The notes beneath the pieces are model-generated. The model was not told where the DNA came from. It ran no database searches and was given only the letters and a program-made list of their open reading frames with translations. From Tolypothrix brevis GSE-NOS-MK-07-07A (GTDB taxonomy: Bacteria; Cyanobacteriota; Cyanobacteriia; Cyanobacteriales; Nostocaceae), in assembly GCA_019358985.1 (NCBI GenBank), contig JAHHIJ010000011.1, forward strand, positions 62,001-126,000: 64,000 nt of DNA, read 5' to 3'. This document shows positions 27,276 to 36,146 of this stretch, one piece after another (positions within the stretch are counted from its first letter, which is position 1; every line of letters starts with the position of its first letter). The position numbers and the translations under genes were made by a program.

Positions 27276-28412
27276 ATGATAAGGAACGGCATAGGTATTC
27301 GCACGGCACAAGTGCGCTCTCAACGGCTCACTGGTCAAATTCACGTTTATGATGGCGTGGGGAAAGGTAAATCCCAAGCTGCTTTAGGGGTAGTTTTGCG
27401 GTCGATTGGCTTGGGGATAAATGCACCAAGCAATTCCAACCGAGTTTTACTGCTGCGGTTTTTAAAGGGACCAGAACGTGATTATGATGAGGATGGGGCG
27501 ATCGCAGCTTTACAGCGTGGTTTCCCTCATTTAATTGACCAAGTTCGCACAGGGAGAGCCGAATTTTTTGGTCACGACGAAATCACCCCTTTTGACCGAG
27601 AAGAGGCAGCGCGGGGTTGGGATGTGGCAAAAGGAGCGATCGCTAGCGGTTTGTATTCGGTTGTCGTTTTTGACGAAATTAACCCCGTTCTGGATTTAGG
27701 TTTGCTAGATGTGGATGAGGTGGTGCAGACTCTCAAAGCCAAACCCCAAGAGTTGGAAATTATTGCTACTGGACGCGCAGCACCGCAAAAGTTACTCGAC
27801 ATTGCGGATCTTCACTCGGAAATGAAACCCCAACATCACCCAACCGCAAAAGCACTTTTCATTGAAGGTATTGAAATTTATACTGGTGCTGGCAAGGGTA
27901 AGTCTACCAGCGCTTTGGGTAGGGCGTTGAAAGCCATTGGTAGAGGTATCAATCATCCGGGATCTACTCGCGTATTGATTATGCAGTGGCTTAAAGGTGG
28001 TAGTGGCTACACAGAAGATGCTGCCATCGCCGCTTTGCAGCAGTCATATCCAGAGGTGGTAGATCATCAACGCTGCGGACGAGATGCCATCGTTTGGCGC
28101 AATTCTCGGCAAGAATTAGACTATCTGGAAGCCGAACGCGGTTGGGAAATCGCCAAATGTGCGATCGCTTCGGGACTATATAAAACTATCATCCTTGATG
28201 AACTCAATCCCACCGTTGACTTGGAACTACTCCCAGTTGAACCAATCGTCCAAGCTTTACTTCGTAAACCCCGCGACACAGAAGTTATTATCACCGGTCG
28301 CTGCCAAAATCAGCCCGCATACTTTGACTTGGCAAGCGTTCACTCTGAGGTATACTGCCACAAACACTATGCCAATCAAGGCGTAGAACTCAAACGTGGG
28401 GTAGATTTTTAA
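27276..28412 (+). CDS. Duplicated cob(I)yrinic acid a,c-diamide adenosyltransferase-like P-loop protein
   Basis: The 378-residue protein is two CobA/CobO/BtuR-type units in tandem. The first has Walker A GVGKGKS (about residues 28-34) and VVFDEINPVLDLGLL. The second has GAGKGKS (about 207-213) and IILDELNPTVDLELL. The family transfers adenosine from ATP to a reduced corrinoid. Single-domain bacterial CobA is about 180-200 residues, so this is a clear internal duplication. Both P-loops look intact, so either or both halves may be active. CTGGAGG precedes the ATG at 27276. No other cobalamin gene is adjacent. Confidence 0.88.
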   Translation: MIRNGIGIRTAQVRSQRLTGQIHVYDGVGKGKSQAALGVVLRSIGLGINAPSNSNRVLLLRFLKGPERDYDEDGAIAALQRGFPHLIDQVRTGRAEFFGHDEITPFDREEAARGWDVAKGAIASGLYSVVVFDEINPVLDLGLLDVDEVVQTLKAKPQELEIIATGRAAPQKLLDIADLHSEMKPQHHPTAKALFIEGIEIYTGAGKGKSTSALGRALKAIGRGINHPGSTRVLIMQWLKGGSGYTEDAAIAALQQSYPEVVDHQRCGRDAIVWRNSRQELDYLEAERGWEIAKCAIASGLYKTIILDELNPTVDLELLPVEPIVQALLRKPRDTEVIITGRCQNQPAYFDLASVHSEVYCHKHYANQGVELKRGVDF

Positions 28413-28580
28413 ATCGTATGTACGAAAATTCGACACTCATGCTTTTAGGGGATGCGATCGCAATTTTGTAAGTGTAACTATAGAAAGTGTCCAATGTAAG
28501 AAAACGTTATCGTTGTCTAAACCTAAGATCAAGTTGTTCAAAAGAATAACTTTGACTTGTAGCAGAAGGTACAACAATTT

Positions 28581-28979
28581 ATGAATCGAATCTTAAAACG
28601 CACATTTTTACCCAGCCTCTTGGCTGCCACTTTAGCTGGTGTCACCTTAGTTCCAGCTAAACCCGCTGCTGCCGATAATCGCATACTTGAAGATGTGGGT
28701 ATTGGTGCTGCCGCTGGTGTAGTATCGGGTGCTATTAGGGGAAATGGTAGGATATTAAACAATGCTGTTAAAGGTGGTGCTGCCGGCGCTGCTGTTAATG
28801 GTGTTAACGGTACCAGAAGAAATACCAGAAACCGTAACTTAGGTCAAGATATCGGAGTAGGTGCAGCCGCAAGTGGTGTCACTGGTGCGGTTACTCGCGG
28901 TCGTAAAGATACCTTAGGTGATGTCGTTGATGGTGCAGCCGCAGGTGCAGCTATCCATATCTTGAGGAATAGAAAATAA
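28581..28979 (+). CDS. Small exported glycine-zipper-like protein
   Basis: The 132-residue protein has a signal peptide (residues 1-31, cleavage after PAAA). Two or three imperfect repeats follow, of the form (D)VGIGAAAGVVSGAIRG…, VKGGAAGAAVNG…, IGVGAAASGVTGAVTRG and VVDGAAAGAAIH. Small residues every third or fourth position suggest glycine-zipper helices that insert in or pack against the outer membrane. Basic spacers (RRNTRNRN) separate the repeats. No function is known. It is followed by strong terminator hairpins. Confidence 0.75.
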   Translation: MNRILKRTFLPSLLAATLAGVTLVPAKPAAADNRILEDVGIGAAAGVVSGAIRGNGRILNNAVKGGAAGAAVNGVNGTRRNTRNRNLGQDIGVGAAASGVTGAVTRGRKDTLGDVVDGAAAGAAIHILRNRK

Positions 28980-29009
28980 TTCGTTTGACACTTAAGCCAC
29001 ATACAAACT

Positions 29010-29070
29010 AAGCCTGCGGATTGGCAGGCTTAGATATAAAAAGTCCGTCCCTTGTGCGGACTTTTTGTTT
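29010..29070 (+). terminator. Tandem hairpins, intrinsic terminator after the glycine-zipper gene
   Basis: A first stem AAGCCTGC/GCAGGCTT (29010-29031) is followed by a second, AAAAAGTCCG/CGGACTTTTT (29038-29066), ending in TTTTTGTTT. The second has the stem plus T-run layout of a rho-independent terminator, also usable in the opposite direction because of its A-run. Confidence 0.85.
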
Positions 29071-29171
29071 ATATTCTATGATTTTGGGTAGAGTGCTATC
29101 GCGTATGCTGCCAACTAATCATATCCGTCGCATAGCGCGAAGAAAGATACAGCTAAACTTATTAGCAACCT

Positions 29172-29363
29172 TTAGCCCTTCAACGCCTTTTTAAAGTTGC
29201 GACGATAGGACGGATTTGTAATAAACAAAGCGGGCCATAATAGAGATAAACCGAGGCGATTGGGCAAACTTTGCGAGAAATTCGTCCGCTCAAATCCATT
29301 CCAAAACTTCCACACACCATAGAAATAAGCCGCCATCAAGCCAAAAATAAGTAACTGAGACAT
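29172..29363 (-). CDS. Small conserved single-helix membrane protein
   Basis: The 63-residue product starts at the ATG at 29363, with GGAG about 9 nt upstream. Residues 1-20 (MSQLLIFGLMAAYFYGVWKF) form a transmembrane helix, and another hydrophobic patch (LGLSLLWPALFITN) lies at about 38-51. The C-terminus is basic (YRRNFKKALKG). It looks like a conserved cyanobacterial small protein rather than a chance frame, because the start signal is good and composition is natural. Function is unknown. Confidence 0.65.
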   Translation of the reverse strand: MSQLLIFGLMAAYFYGVWKFWNGFERTNFSQSLPNRLGLSLLWPALFITNPSYRRNFKKALKG

Positions 29364-29489
29364 TCTTATCACTCCATAAGCAACTGATACAATTCGAGAA
29401 AAGTATTCTCACACCCTCACCCAAAATTATACTTTTCAGGATAAGGAAATGCGAGTCACCGGACGATACTTTATCCTATTCCAGATACT

Positions 29490-30737
29490 TCAAGCCCGGT
29501 CAACTCCGTAGTTTTCCTGACATAGCGTACTAGAAACCTCAGTCCCTAGTCCGGCAATATCTCGCAATGCCTTAAGGAAAATCCCTAAAGCGCCATTCCA
29601 ATCTCTAGGAAGTTGATGCCCACATTCGGGACACTTAAACTTCTTAGAACTGCCTAATTTAACGTGTACGTGACCACATTTGGTGCAAGTCTTGGAAGTG
29701 TATTCCTCTGTGACATCTAATACAGTACAACCACGTTTAAAGGCTTGGAATTTTAAGGTTTGTTTAAACCGATAATGCGACCAACGCAGCATTTGACGAA
29801 CGGTTTTAGAATTAATCTTTCTTTTTTTCTTACCTGTTTTGGCTACCATTTGGGAAGTCTCAAAAGTTGGAAGAAAGATAACTCTGTACTCCGTCGTTAA
29901 CCATTTAGATACTTTCTTGTGACACTCATCAATTAGATTGCAAACACGAATAAATAAACTATCAATTTTCCCTTGCACCTTTTGACGTTGGTGTTTATTC
30001 TTGCGTCCTGTTAGCTTAGTTTTACGAGATATTAATTTATCGGTAAAGCGACACAACCTGTATATTTTCGTAATGTCTCTATTTCCAATATCAATAAACT
30101 TCTCCCCGTCAAATCCAGTCAGGAATGACCTGACTCCTGGGTCAAGCGCTATTATGGTTTGTTTATCTGATGTTTGAGGTATAAACTTAACAGGTAATAC
30201 AGCAAACCAGCGCTTCTTGTCATAAACTAATTGAGTTGAGGCATCCCATGAGAAAACACGGTCATGGGTTTTAAATGATTTATCTTTTTGCTTAATTTGA
30301 TATTGAATATCCGCCTGTGGTAATGGCTCAGAAGCTTTAAACTCTAAACCTTTTACCTCAGTTGGATACCAAGTACCATTTGAATAATTCTCAGGTTGAA
30401 ATTTAATTGCACGATGAGCATCTCTCCAACTTCTAAACCTGCCTGCACAAAGCTGTTTAGTTCCAGATTTGAGACTGTCAATAAAAGCTTTATGAGCGTC
30501 TAAAACGGCTTCACCTTTTGGATTGTAAGGACATTCTTTAACCCAATCAGGAGCCTTATTAAGTATTAATTTCCTCAAATCATATTTAGATATTTTTCCA
30601 TGTTTTCTCAAATAGGCAATACTTTGATTAAAGCAATACTTAGTCGCTGCTAACCATTTTTTCCAGATTTGATGGAGTTTCTCTTCTGGGTAAATTCTGA
30701 TCTTTAGCGATTTCAGATTTGTATTTTCGTAATCCAT
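29490..30737 (-). CDS. tnpB: TnpB, RNA-guided nuclease of the IS607 element
   Basis: The 415-residue protein starts at the ATG at 30737. Frame continues 169 codons further upstream but that part only shadows tnpA. TnpB proteins are RuvC-type nucleases guided by an RNA made from the element end; they cut targets next to a short motif and help the element persist. The RuvC triad is present: Asp199 (IALDPGVRS), Glu293 (PTFETSQ) and Asp379 (RDWNGA). A CX2C…CX2C zinc ribbon (CTKCG…CPECG) lies just before the last Asp. The family's usual RDxNAA reads RDWNGA here. It ends only about 28 nt from the proposed right end, consistent with a guide RNA overlapping the 3' end. Confidence 0.93.
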   Translation of the reverse strand: MDYENTNLKSLKIRIYPEEKLHQIWKKWLAATKYCFNQSIAYLRKHGKISKYDLRKLILNKAPDWVKECPYNPKGEAVLDAHKAFIDSLKSGTKQLCAGRFRSWRDAHRAIKFQPENYSNGTWYPTEVKGLEFKASEPLPQADIQYQIKQKDKSFKTHDRVFSWDASTQLVYDKKRWFAVLPVKFIPQTSDKQTIIALDPGVRSFLTGFDGEKFIDIGNRDITKIYRLCRFTDKLISRKTKLTGRKNKHQRQKVQGKIDSLFIRVCNLIDECHKKVSKWLTTEYRVIFLPTFETSQMVAKTGKKKRKINSKTVRQMLRWSHYRFKQTLKFQAFKRGCTVLDVTEEYTSKTCTKCGHVHVKLGSSKKFKCPECGHQLPRDWNGALGIFLKALRDIAGLGTEVSSTLCQENYGVDRA

Positions 30738-31257
30738 ACAATCTTGCTGAGAAACAATGGAGGATTGCAAGGATGTCCTCAACCATTTCTTCCTGGGGAG
30801 ATAGCTCAACTTGGTTGAGAACCACGATTTCGCAAGAGTTTTGGGAACAGAGCCAAGCGAAAAAGTCGAAGCCAAATCTAGCGAATCGATCTTTATATGC
30901 GATAACAATGCGCTCGATATCTCCTGACATAACTCGTTCCAATAGGGCAAGAAACTTCTTTCTTTTGTAGTTAAGACCTCCGCCAATTTCTGCGACAACT
31001 TCTGCTGTAACGTATTTAGATTGGAGATAATCACATTGACGTTGTAAGTTTTCTCGTTGCTTGGGACTTGAGACTCTGGCGTAAATAACGGTACGTCGAA
31101 CAGACTTAGTTGTAAATCCTGTGATGTCGTAACGTCTTTTGCCTCCCGGAGTACGGAACGCTTGGATTTGACCCGCTTCTTCCCAACGTCGGAGGGTTCG
31201 TTCGTTAACCCCAAGAGTTCTAGCAGCGTCGCCTGGTGTGACATACTTATCGGACAT
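30640..31257 (-). CDS. tnpA: TnpA, serine recombinase of IS607 type
   Basis: The 205-residue protein has an N-terminal MerR-type helix-turn-helix (residues 5-45, TPGDAARTLGVNERTLRRWEEAGQI) followed by a resolvase domain with the nucleophile Ser63 in YARVSS. This order is the signature of IS607 transposases, which use a serine covalent intermediate and need little target specificity. It overlaps tnpB by about 98 nt, in a different frame. All catalytic-region motifs (YKDRFARFG) are present, so the element may be active. Confidence 0.94.
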   Translation of the reverse strand: MSDKYVTPGDAARTLGVNERTLRRWEEAGQIQAFRTPGGKRRYDITGFTTKSVRRTVIYARVSSPKQRENLQRQCDYLQSKYVTAEVVAEIGGGLNYKRKKFLALLERVMSGDIERIVIAYKDRFARFGFDFFAWLCSQNSCEIVVLNQVELSPQEEMVEDILAILHCFSARLYGLRKYKSEIAKDQNLPRRETPSNLEKMVSSD

Positions 31258-31360
31258 AGCGCTATATTATTGAACTACTACAACACTATGGCTCTATGTC
31301 CGGTATTGTCTAGCAAGCTTAATATTTAGTAACATCAGTTTAAGATAGCCTTTCAGATTC

Positions 31361-31432
31361 GGGGGGATGGGGAGATGGGGAGATGGGGGAGTTAGAATTA
31401 CCAATGCCCAATGCCCAATGCCCAATTCCTTG
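31361..31432. repeat. STRR-like tandem repeats (GGGGAGAT and CCAATGC units)
   Basis: GGGGAGAT units run into AATGCCCAATGCCC units. The purine part resembles the left arm of the palindromic repeat at 15987 and 49084. The interval 31303-31601 holds no gene; the ribosome-binding site AAGGAGG for the next gene lies at about 31589. Confidence 0.75.
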
Positions 31433-31601
31433 ATTTTCTCTAGGGAAGCACGTTAGCTTATGAGCATATCTACTTATTCTTTGACAGATGCATCTTGTGG
31501 AAGTTTCTAAAATACCAAGATCCGTAGGAGACTAAAGAATAGCAGAACAAATCTCACGGGTCTAGAAGCAGCAACAGCGCTCACACAGCTAAGGAGGATT
31601 T

Positions 31602-34130
31602 ATGCGTGCAGTACTGATGGCAGGTGGTTCGGGAACGCGGTTACGTCCGCTAACTTGTGACTTGCCCAAACCGATGGTGCCCATCCTAAATCGACCAATC
31701 GCCGAACACATTATCAATCTTCTCAAACGGCATCACATTACAGAAGTTGTTGCCACACTGCATTATTTACCTGATGTCTTGCGAGATTACTTTCAAGATG
31801 GTGGCGATTTTGGTGTACAAATGACCTACGCGGTGGAAGAGGATCAACCACTAGGAACAGCAGGTTGCGTTAAGAACATTGCCGAACTTCTAGACGAAAC
31901 CTTTTTAGTAATTAGCGGCGACAGTATAACAGATTTTGACTTAACAGCCGCAATTGAATTTCACAAACAAAAGAAGTCTAAAGCCACTTTGATTTTGACT
32001 CGTGTCCCCAACCCAATTGAGTTTGGGGTGGTAATTACCGATGAGCAACATCGAATTCGTCGATTTTTAGAAAAGCCCTCTACCAGTGAAATTTTTTCCG
32101 ATACCGTCAACACTGGTATATATATTCTAGAACCTGAAGTTTTGGAATATCTACCTCCTAACATAGAATCTGACTTTTCTAAAGATTTATTCCCCCTGCT
32201 TTTAGAAAAAGACGAGCTAATGTATGGCTACGTAGCTGAGGGTTACTGGTGCGATGTCGGTCACTTAGACGCTTATCGCGAAGCGCAATATGACGGCTTG
32301 GAAAATAAGGTAAAACTTGACTTTGCCTACAAAGAGATGTCAAATCGCTTGTGGGTGGGTCAAAACACTTATATCGATCCAACGGCTCAAATTGAGGCAC
32401 CGGCGGTTATTGGCGATAATTGCCGCATTGGGGCTAGAGTTCAAATTGAAGCCGGAACCGTAATCGGGGATAATGTCACCATTGGGGCTGATGCTAACCT
32501 CAAACGTCCAATTGTTTGGAATGGGGCAATTATTGGGGACGAAGCACATTTATCGGCTTGTGTGATTTCCCGTGGGACTCGTGTAGACCGTCGCGCTCAT
32601 GTTTTAGAAGCTGCTGTGGTCGGTTCGCTGTCTACTGTAGGAGAAGAAGCGCAAATTAGTCCAGGTGTCCGCGTTTGGCCCAGCAAAAAAATTGAGTCCG
32701 GCGCAATCTTAAATATTAACTTGATTTGGGGTAACACTGCTCAAAGAAATTTATTTGGGCAACGTGGCGTCCAAGGATTAGCCAATATCGATATTACCCC
32801 AGAGTTTGCGGTGAAGTTAGGAGCCGCTTATGGTTCTACTTTGAAACCGGGTTCTAAAGTCACGGTTTCCCGCGATCAGCGCAATATTTCGCGGATGGTG
32901 ACGCGATCGCTCATCGCTGGTTTAATGTCTGTAGGTATCGATATTCAAAACCTTGATGCTACCGCTATCCCCATCGCTCGCACAGTTATCCCCACTATGT
33001 CGGTAGCTGGTGGTATTCATGTACGGGTACATCCCGATCGCCCTGATTATATCCTGATTGAATTTATGGATGTCAAAGGCATCAATATTTCCAAGTCAAA
33101 GGAAAAGAAAATTGAAGGAGCTTACTTTAAAGAGGATATGCGGCGATCGCAAATTCACGAAATTGGCGATGTCTCATACCCCAGTCAAGTCATTGACCGC
33201 TACTGCACAGCTTTTGAAAAGTTATTGAATATTGACACTATTCGTAACAGTCGGGCAAAAGTAGTAATTGACTACGCTTATGCTGTCTCTGGTGCAGTAT
33301 TGCCGCAAATGTTAGATAACTTTGGTGCTGATGCGGTGGTGCTAAACGCCAGTTTGAATAAAAACGCCATGTCCACAGTTGAACGCGAAGGGTTGATAAC
33401 TCAGTTGGGTCATGTGGTGGAAGCTTTGAAAGCTAACTTTGGCGTACAGGTGTCCGCAAATGGCGAACAAATGATTTTGGTGGATGAATCAGGGACTCCG
33501 ATTCGCGGCGAAATGTTGACAGCGCTGATGGTGGACTTAATCTTAACTTCTAACCCTAGAGGGACGGTTGTAGTACCAGTTCATGCTTCGAGTGCTGTTG
33601 AACAAATTGCCCGTCGCCACGATGCGAAGGTCATTCGCGCCAAGGCAAATCCCACTGCATTAATGGAAGCTTGTCAAACAAATTCTAGTGTAGTTTTGGG
33701 TGGTAGCGGCGATACTGGCTTTATTATCCCGCAATTGCATCCGGGATTTGATGGCATGTTCTGTATTGCCAAGCTAATTGAAATGCTCACAATTCAGGAG
33801 CGATCGCTTGCTTCTGCCAGATCAGAATTACCGCGTGTAATTCACAAAACTTATACAGTCCGCTGTCCTTGGACAGTCAAAGGTGCGTTAATGCGGTATT
33901 TGGTAGAAACTCATCCGGCACAAAACCTGGAATTAATCGATGGGGTAAAAATTTGTCAACCCTACGATGACAGTTGGGTGTTAGTTTTACCAGATGCTAG
34001 CGAACCACTGGTACATTTATATATCAACAGCAACGATCGCGATTGGGTAGATGATTCTTTAAGACAATACCGCACCCGCGTTCAAACTTTTGTGGAAAAA
34101 CAAGAAGAGCAAATTCCACTAGAGGTGTAA
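31602..34130 (+). CDS. Mannose-1-phosphate guanylyltransferase-like protein fused to a degenerate phosphomannomutase-like domain
   Basis: The 842-residue protein begins with a sugar nucleotidyltransferase domain (1-235) that has the nucleotide-binding loop MAGGSGTRLRPLT and KPMVPI. Left-handed beta-helix hexapeptide repeats follow (about 245-365, IGDNCRIGARVQIEAG). Residues about 380-840 are a phosphoglucomutase/phosphomannomutase-like fold. In that part the catalytic-serine loop (TASHNP in active enzymes) is replaced around 470-481 by GGIHVRVHPDRP, and the metal loop DGDADR by ANGEQM (619-624). The nucleotidyltransferase is likely active (GDP-mannose or related), while the mutase-like part looks non-catalytic. 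AAGGAGG precedes the ATG. Confidence 0.88.
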   Translation: MRAVLMAGGSGTRLRPLTCDLPKPMVPILNRPIAEHIINLLKRHHITEVVATLHYLPDVLRDYFQDGGDFGVQMTYAVEEDQPLGTAGCVKNIAELLDETFLVISGDSITDFDLTAAIEFHKQKKSKATLILTRVPNPIEFGVVITDEQHRIRRFLEKPSTSEIFSDTVNTGIYILEPEVLEYLPPNIESDFSKDLFPLLLEKDELMYGYVAEGYWCDVGHLDAYREAQYDGLENKVKLDFAYKEMSNRLWVGQNTYIDPTAQIEAPAVIGDNCRIGARVQIEAGTVIGDNVTIGADANLKRPIVWNGAIIGDEAHLSACVISRGTRVDRRAHVLEAAVVGSLSTVGEEAQISPGVRVWPSKKIESGAILNINLIWGNTAQRNLFGQRGVQGLANIDITPEFAVKLGAAYGSTLKPGSKVTVSRDQRNISRMVTRSLIAGLMSVGIDIQNLDATAIPIARTVIPTMSVAGGIHVRVHPDRPDYILIEFMDVKGINISKSKEKKIEGAYFKEDMRRSQIHEIGDVSYPSQVIDRYCTAFEKLLNIDTIRNSRAKVVIDYAYAVSGAVLPQMLDNFGADAVVLNASLNKNAMSTVEREGLITQLGHVVEALKANFGVQVSANGEQMILVDESGTPIRGEMLTALMVDLILTSNPRGTVVVPVHASSAVEQIARRHDAKVIRAKANPTALMEACQTNSSVVLGGSGDTGFIIPQLHPGFDGMFCIAKLIEMLTIQERSLASARSELPRVIHKTYTVRCPWTVKGALMRYLVETHPAQNLELIDGVKICQPYDDSWVLVLPDASEPLVHLYINSNDRDWVDDSLRQYRTRVQTFVEKQEEQIPLEV

Positions 34131-34205
34131 TTGGGCATTGGGCAATGGGCATTGGTAATAATTCTTTTACCTTTCCCCTTTCCCTTTTCCCTTTTCCCTT
34201 TCCCC
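34131..34205. repeat. STRR-like tandem repeats after the guanylyltransferase gene
   Basis: GGGCATTGGGCAAT units pass into a TTTCCCCTTTCCC pyrimidine run. The run also encodes the Lys/Gly/Glu-rich tail of the small minus-strand gene at 34167. Confidence 0.8.
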
Positions 34206-34310
34206 TTCTTCAAAGTCACGAGCAAGTTTCAATAAATTTACCGCATCTGTACGATCAACAGATGGGAAATTGTCCAAAAACTCTTCTAAAGAAAAGTCAT
34301 CGTGTGACAT
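34167..34310 (-). pseudogene. DUF433-like antitoxin remnant, truncated
   Basis: From the ATG at 34310 this encodes 47 residues: DDFSLEEFLDNFPSVDRTDAVNLLKLARDFEE resembles the C-terminal helical half of DUF433 antitoxin-like proteins. The N-terminal half is missing and upstream codons have no similarity that I see. The last dozen residues (GEREKGKGKGER) come from a pyrimidine tandem repeat. It is best read as a decayed fragment; a small functional protein is possible. Confidence 0.5.
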
Positions 34311-34757
34311 ACTCCTACAAGTAAAGCAAGCATACAGTGTAGGCTTCTCAGTGACTCCCGGTATCCCGTCGAACATTAACTGAGCTTTATTTTGAGTCCA
34401 CGAGATGCCCCTCCGCAGACTTTGAACAAGTACCAAAAAGTATGTTCCACCTTAGTACCGCTAGAATTTTCCCCATTCACGGAGATGACACAAAAATGTC
34501 TATTCTTGAATGGAACCCTATATTCTAGATTGTCTAGGTTCAGTGTACGACCAGCATTTTCGGCTTTGTCTGTACCTATTTATAATACCATTAATCAAGG
34601 CTTTGATTCTTTCTCCCCTTCCCTTGTAGGGAAGGGGTTGGGGGTTAGGTTTGAGGAAAAGTTGCACACGGCGTAGTATATCTTCGTGATATGAGAAGTT
34701 TAACAGAAGCGATCGCCCAACCGCTCCAATGCTGCAACACTTTGATGTACCTAAAAT
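34311..34757. other. Gene-poor interval, possibly with transposon debris
   Basis: No full gene is visible. The segment GTGTAGGCTTCTCAGT at 34338-34353 nearly repeats GTGTGGGCTTCTCAGT near 4240. A stop-free minus-strand stretch at about 34385-34545 reads NAGRTLNL…NGENSSGT, vaguely like a decayed TnpB C-terminus. A short direct repeat (CCCTTCCCTTGTAGGGAAGGG) forms a hairpin at about 34616-34636. None of this is firm. Confidence 0.35.
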
Positions 34758-36146
34758 TTACTTCTCAAATGGCAAAGATGGGGAGGAACTCTTAGGATAT
34801 ATTGCCAAATCGGTTTCCGGGTCAAAAAAGTGGATTTTATCTGGTGTCAGCGATAACCACAATTGTTCACCAATACGTACAGTGCGATCGCTTGGAACTC
34901 GCACTTGCAGGTAATTGTTTGTATAAGTGGTTTGATCTGGTTCGACAAGTTTGACAGCAAGATAAGTGTCGTTACCCAAGTTTTCCACCAAGTCCACTTC
35001 CACTTGCAGATTTTTGGTTGCAGGTAAACTTATACTTAAGTGTTCTGGGCGAATACCCAAAATTAAAGTTTGCCCGTCGTATTTTTGTAACGCAGTTGCC
35101 CAAGCTTCTGGTAAGGTTAGACGAAACTGAGAATGAGTAATTACCTGGGGAGCTTGAAATTTGACAGGTATAAAATTCATTGGCGGCGAACCGATGAATT
35201 CTGCAACAAAACGAGTTGCTGGATGGTTGTATAATTCCAATGGAGCAGCAACTTGCTGAATTTGCCCTTGATTCATAATGGCAATGCGATCGCCCATTGT
35301 CATCGCTTCAGTTTGGTCGTGGGTAACATAAATTGTCGTTGTACCCAGCTGACGTTGTAATTTGACAATTTGAGCGCGAGTTTCTGCCCGCAGTTTCGCA
35401 TCTAAATTAGAAAGCGGTTCATCCATTAAGAATACTTGCGGATTGCGAGCGATGGCTCGTCCTAATGCTACCCGTTGTCTTTGTCCACCAGATAACTGTT
35501 TGGGTAAGCGATTTAACAATCCTTCCATTTGTAATAAATTGGCTACATAACGCACCTGTTCGTTCACTGCCCTTTCTTTCTCAGAAATATACTGTAGTCC
35601 TTTCGGTAATTTTCGCGTCACACCTACTAGGAGATTTTCCGCCCAATTCCGCAGATGGGGAGAGGGGGAGAGGGGGGGATGGGGGGATGGGGGGAAAGAA
35701 GAATTATTCTCTTTGTCTCCTTGTCTCCTTGTCTCCTTGTCTCCAAGGAGTCCCCCTCCTCCCCTCCGTCGCAACCCAAAAGCGATATTATCGTACACCG
35801 TCATGTGCGGATAAAGGGCGTAATTTTGAAACACCATTGCGATGTCTCGCTCTTTGGGAGGAAGATCATTAACTAAGCGATCGCCTACTGAAATATTACC
35901 ACCAGTCATCGCTTCTAACCCCGCAATTAAGCGCAGCAGGGTGCTTTTACCACAGCCGGAAGGTCCCACCAGCACCATAAACTCGCCATCTGCTACAGTC
36001 AGGTTAATCCGTCGCAAAACGTTGATATTTTCTGAGTGTTCTGGTGTCGCGTCACTCTTGTTTGCATTTTTAGTTTGTGAAACAACATTTTCCCCTTTGC
36101 GAGGGGGAAAACTTTTATAAACATTTTCTAAAAGAACTTGCGCCAC
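34758..36146 (-). CDS. Sugar/glycerol-3-phosphate-type ABC transporter ATPase (MalK/UgpC family)
   Basis: The 462-residue ATPase uses a GTG start at 36146. It has Walker [10 protein letters not shown] (61-69), a Q-loop [10 protein letters not shown], the signature LSGGQRQR (about 217), Walker B VFLMDEP, and a C-terminal TOBE-like regulatory domain (about 335-450, GIRPEHLSI). It would energise import of a sugar or polyol with permeases and a binding protein encoded elsewhere. Family members are about 360-370 residues. Extra length comes from a hydrophilic insert at 18-42 and a repeat-encoded insert at about 130-164 (GDKENNSSF…PPLSPSP) between Q-loop and signature. Confidence 0.92.
   Translation of the reverse strand: MAQVLLENVYKSFPPRKGENVVSQTKNANKSDATPEHSENINVLRRINLTVADGEFMVLVGPSGCGKSTLLRLIAGLEAMTGGNISVGDRLVNDLPPKERDIAMVFQNYALYPHMTVYDNIAFGLRRRGGGGLLGDKETRRQGDKENNSSFPPSPHPPLSPSPHLRNWAENLLVGVTRKLPKGLQYISEKERAVNEQVRYVANLLQMEGLLNRLPKQLSGGQRQRVALGRAIARNPQVFLMDEPLSNLDAKLRAETRAQIVKLQRQLGTTTIYVTHDQTEAMTMGDRIAIMNQGQIQQVAAPLELYNHPATRFVAEFIGSPPMNFIPVKFQAPQVITHSQFRLTLPEAWATALQKYDGQTLILGIRPEHLSISLPATKNLQVEVDLVENLGNDTYLAVKLVEPDQTTYTNNYLQVRVPSDRTVRIGEQLWLSLTPDKIHFFDPETDLAIYPKSSSPSLPFEK
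35655..35757. repeat. GC-skewed palindromic repeat inserted in frame in the ABC ATPase gene
   Basis: Plus-strand GGGGAGAGGGGG units lead to AGAAGAATTATTCT, then (TTGTCTCC)n and TCCCCC. It has the same arm and centre structure as 15987-16075 and 49084-49166. Translated on the minus strand it gives GDKENNS followed by a Pro/Ser stretch, nearly the same peptide as in the hybrid kinase. Confidence 0.87.

Larger units (their letters stand above)
29461..31302 (-). mobile_element. IS607-family element with tnpA and tnpB
   Basis: The element of about 1.8 kb carries a serine-recombinase tnpA and a tnpB that overlap. Both proposed ends contain CCGG (29459-29462 and 31300-31303), which would fit the GG core used by IS607 recombinases. 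I placed the ends by this feature, so they are inferred. An imperfect inverted repeat (CGGACATAGCGC at 31251-31262 and GCTCTATGTCCG at 31291-31302) at the tnpA start is a plausible recombinase-binding site. Both genes look intact. Confidence 0.75.

Noticed and set aside
30738-31244. 169-codon N-terminal extension of TnpB
   Set aside because: It is out of frame with, and fully overlaps, the TnpA gene, whose motifs are clear. Known TnpB starts near the MDYEN Met at 30737.
34392-34676. 94-codon plus-strand frame opposite the DUF433-like remnant
   Set aside because: No homology or start signal; it spans a STRR-like segment and a hairpin.
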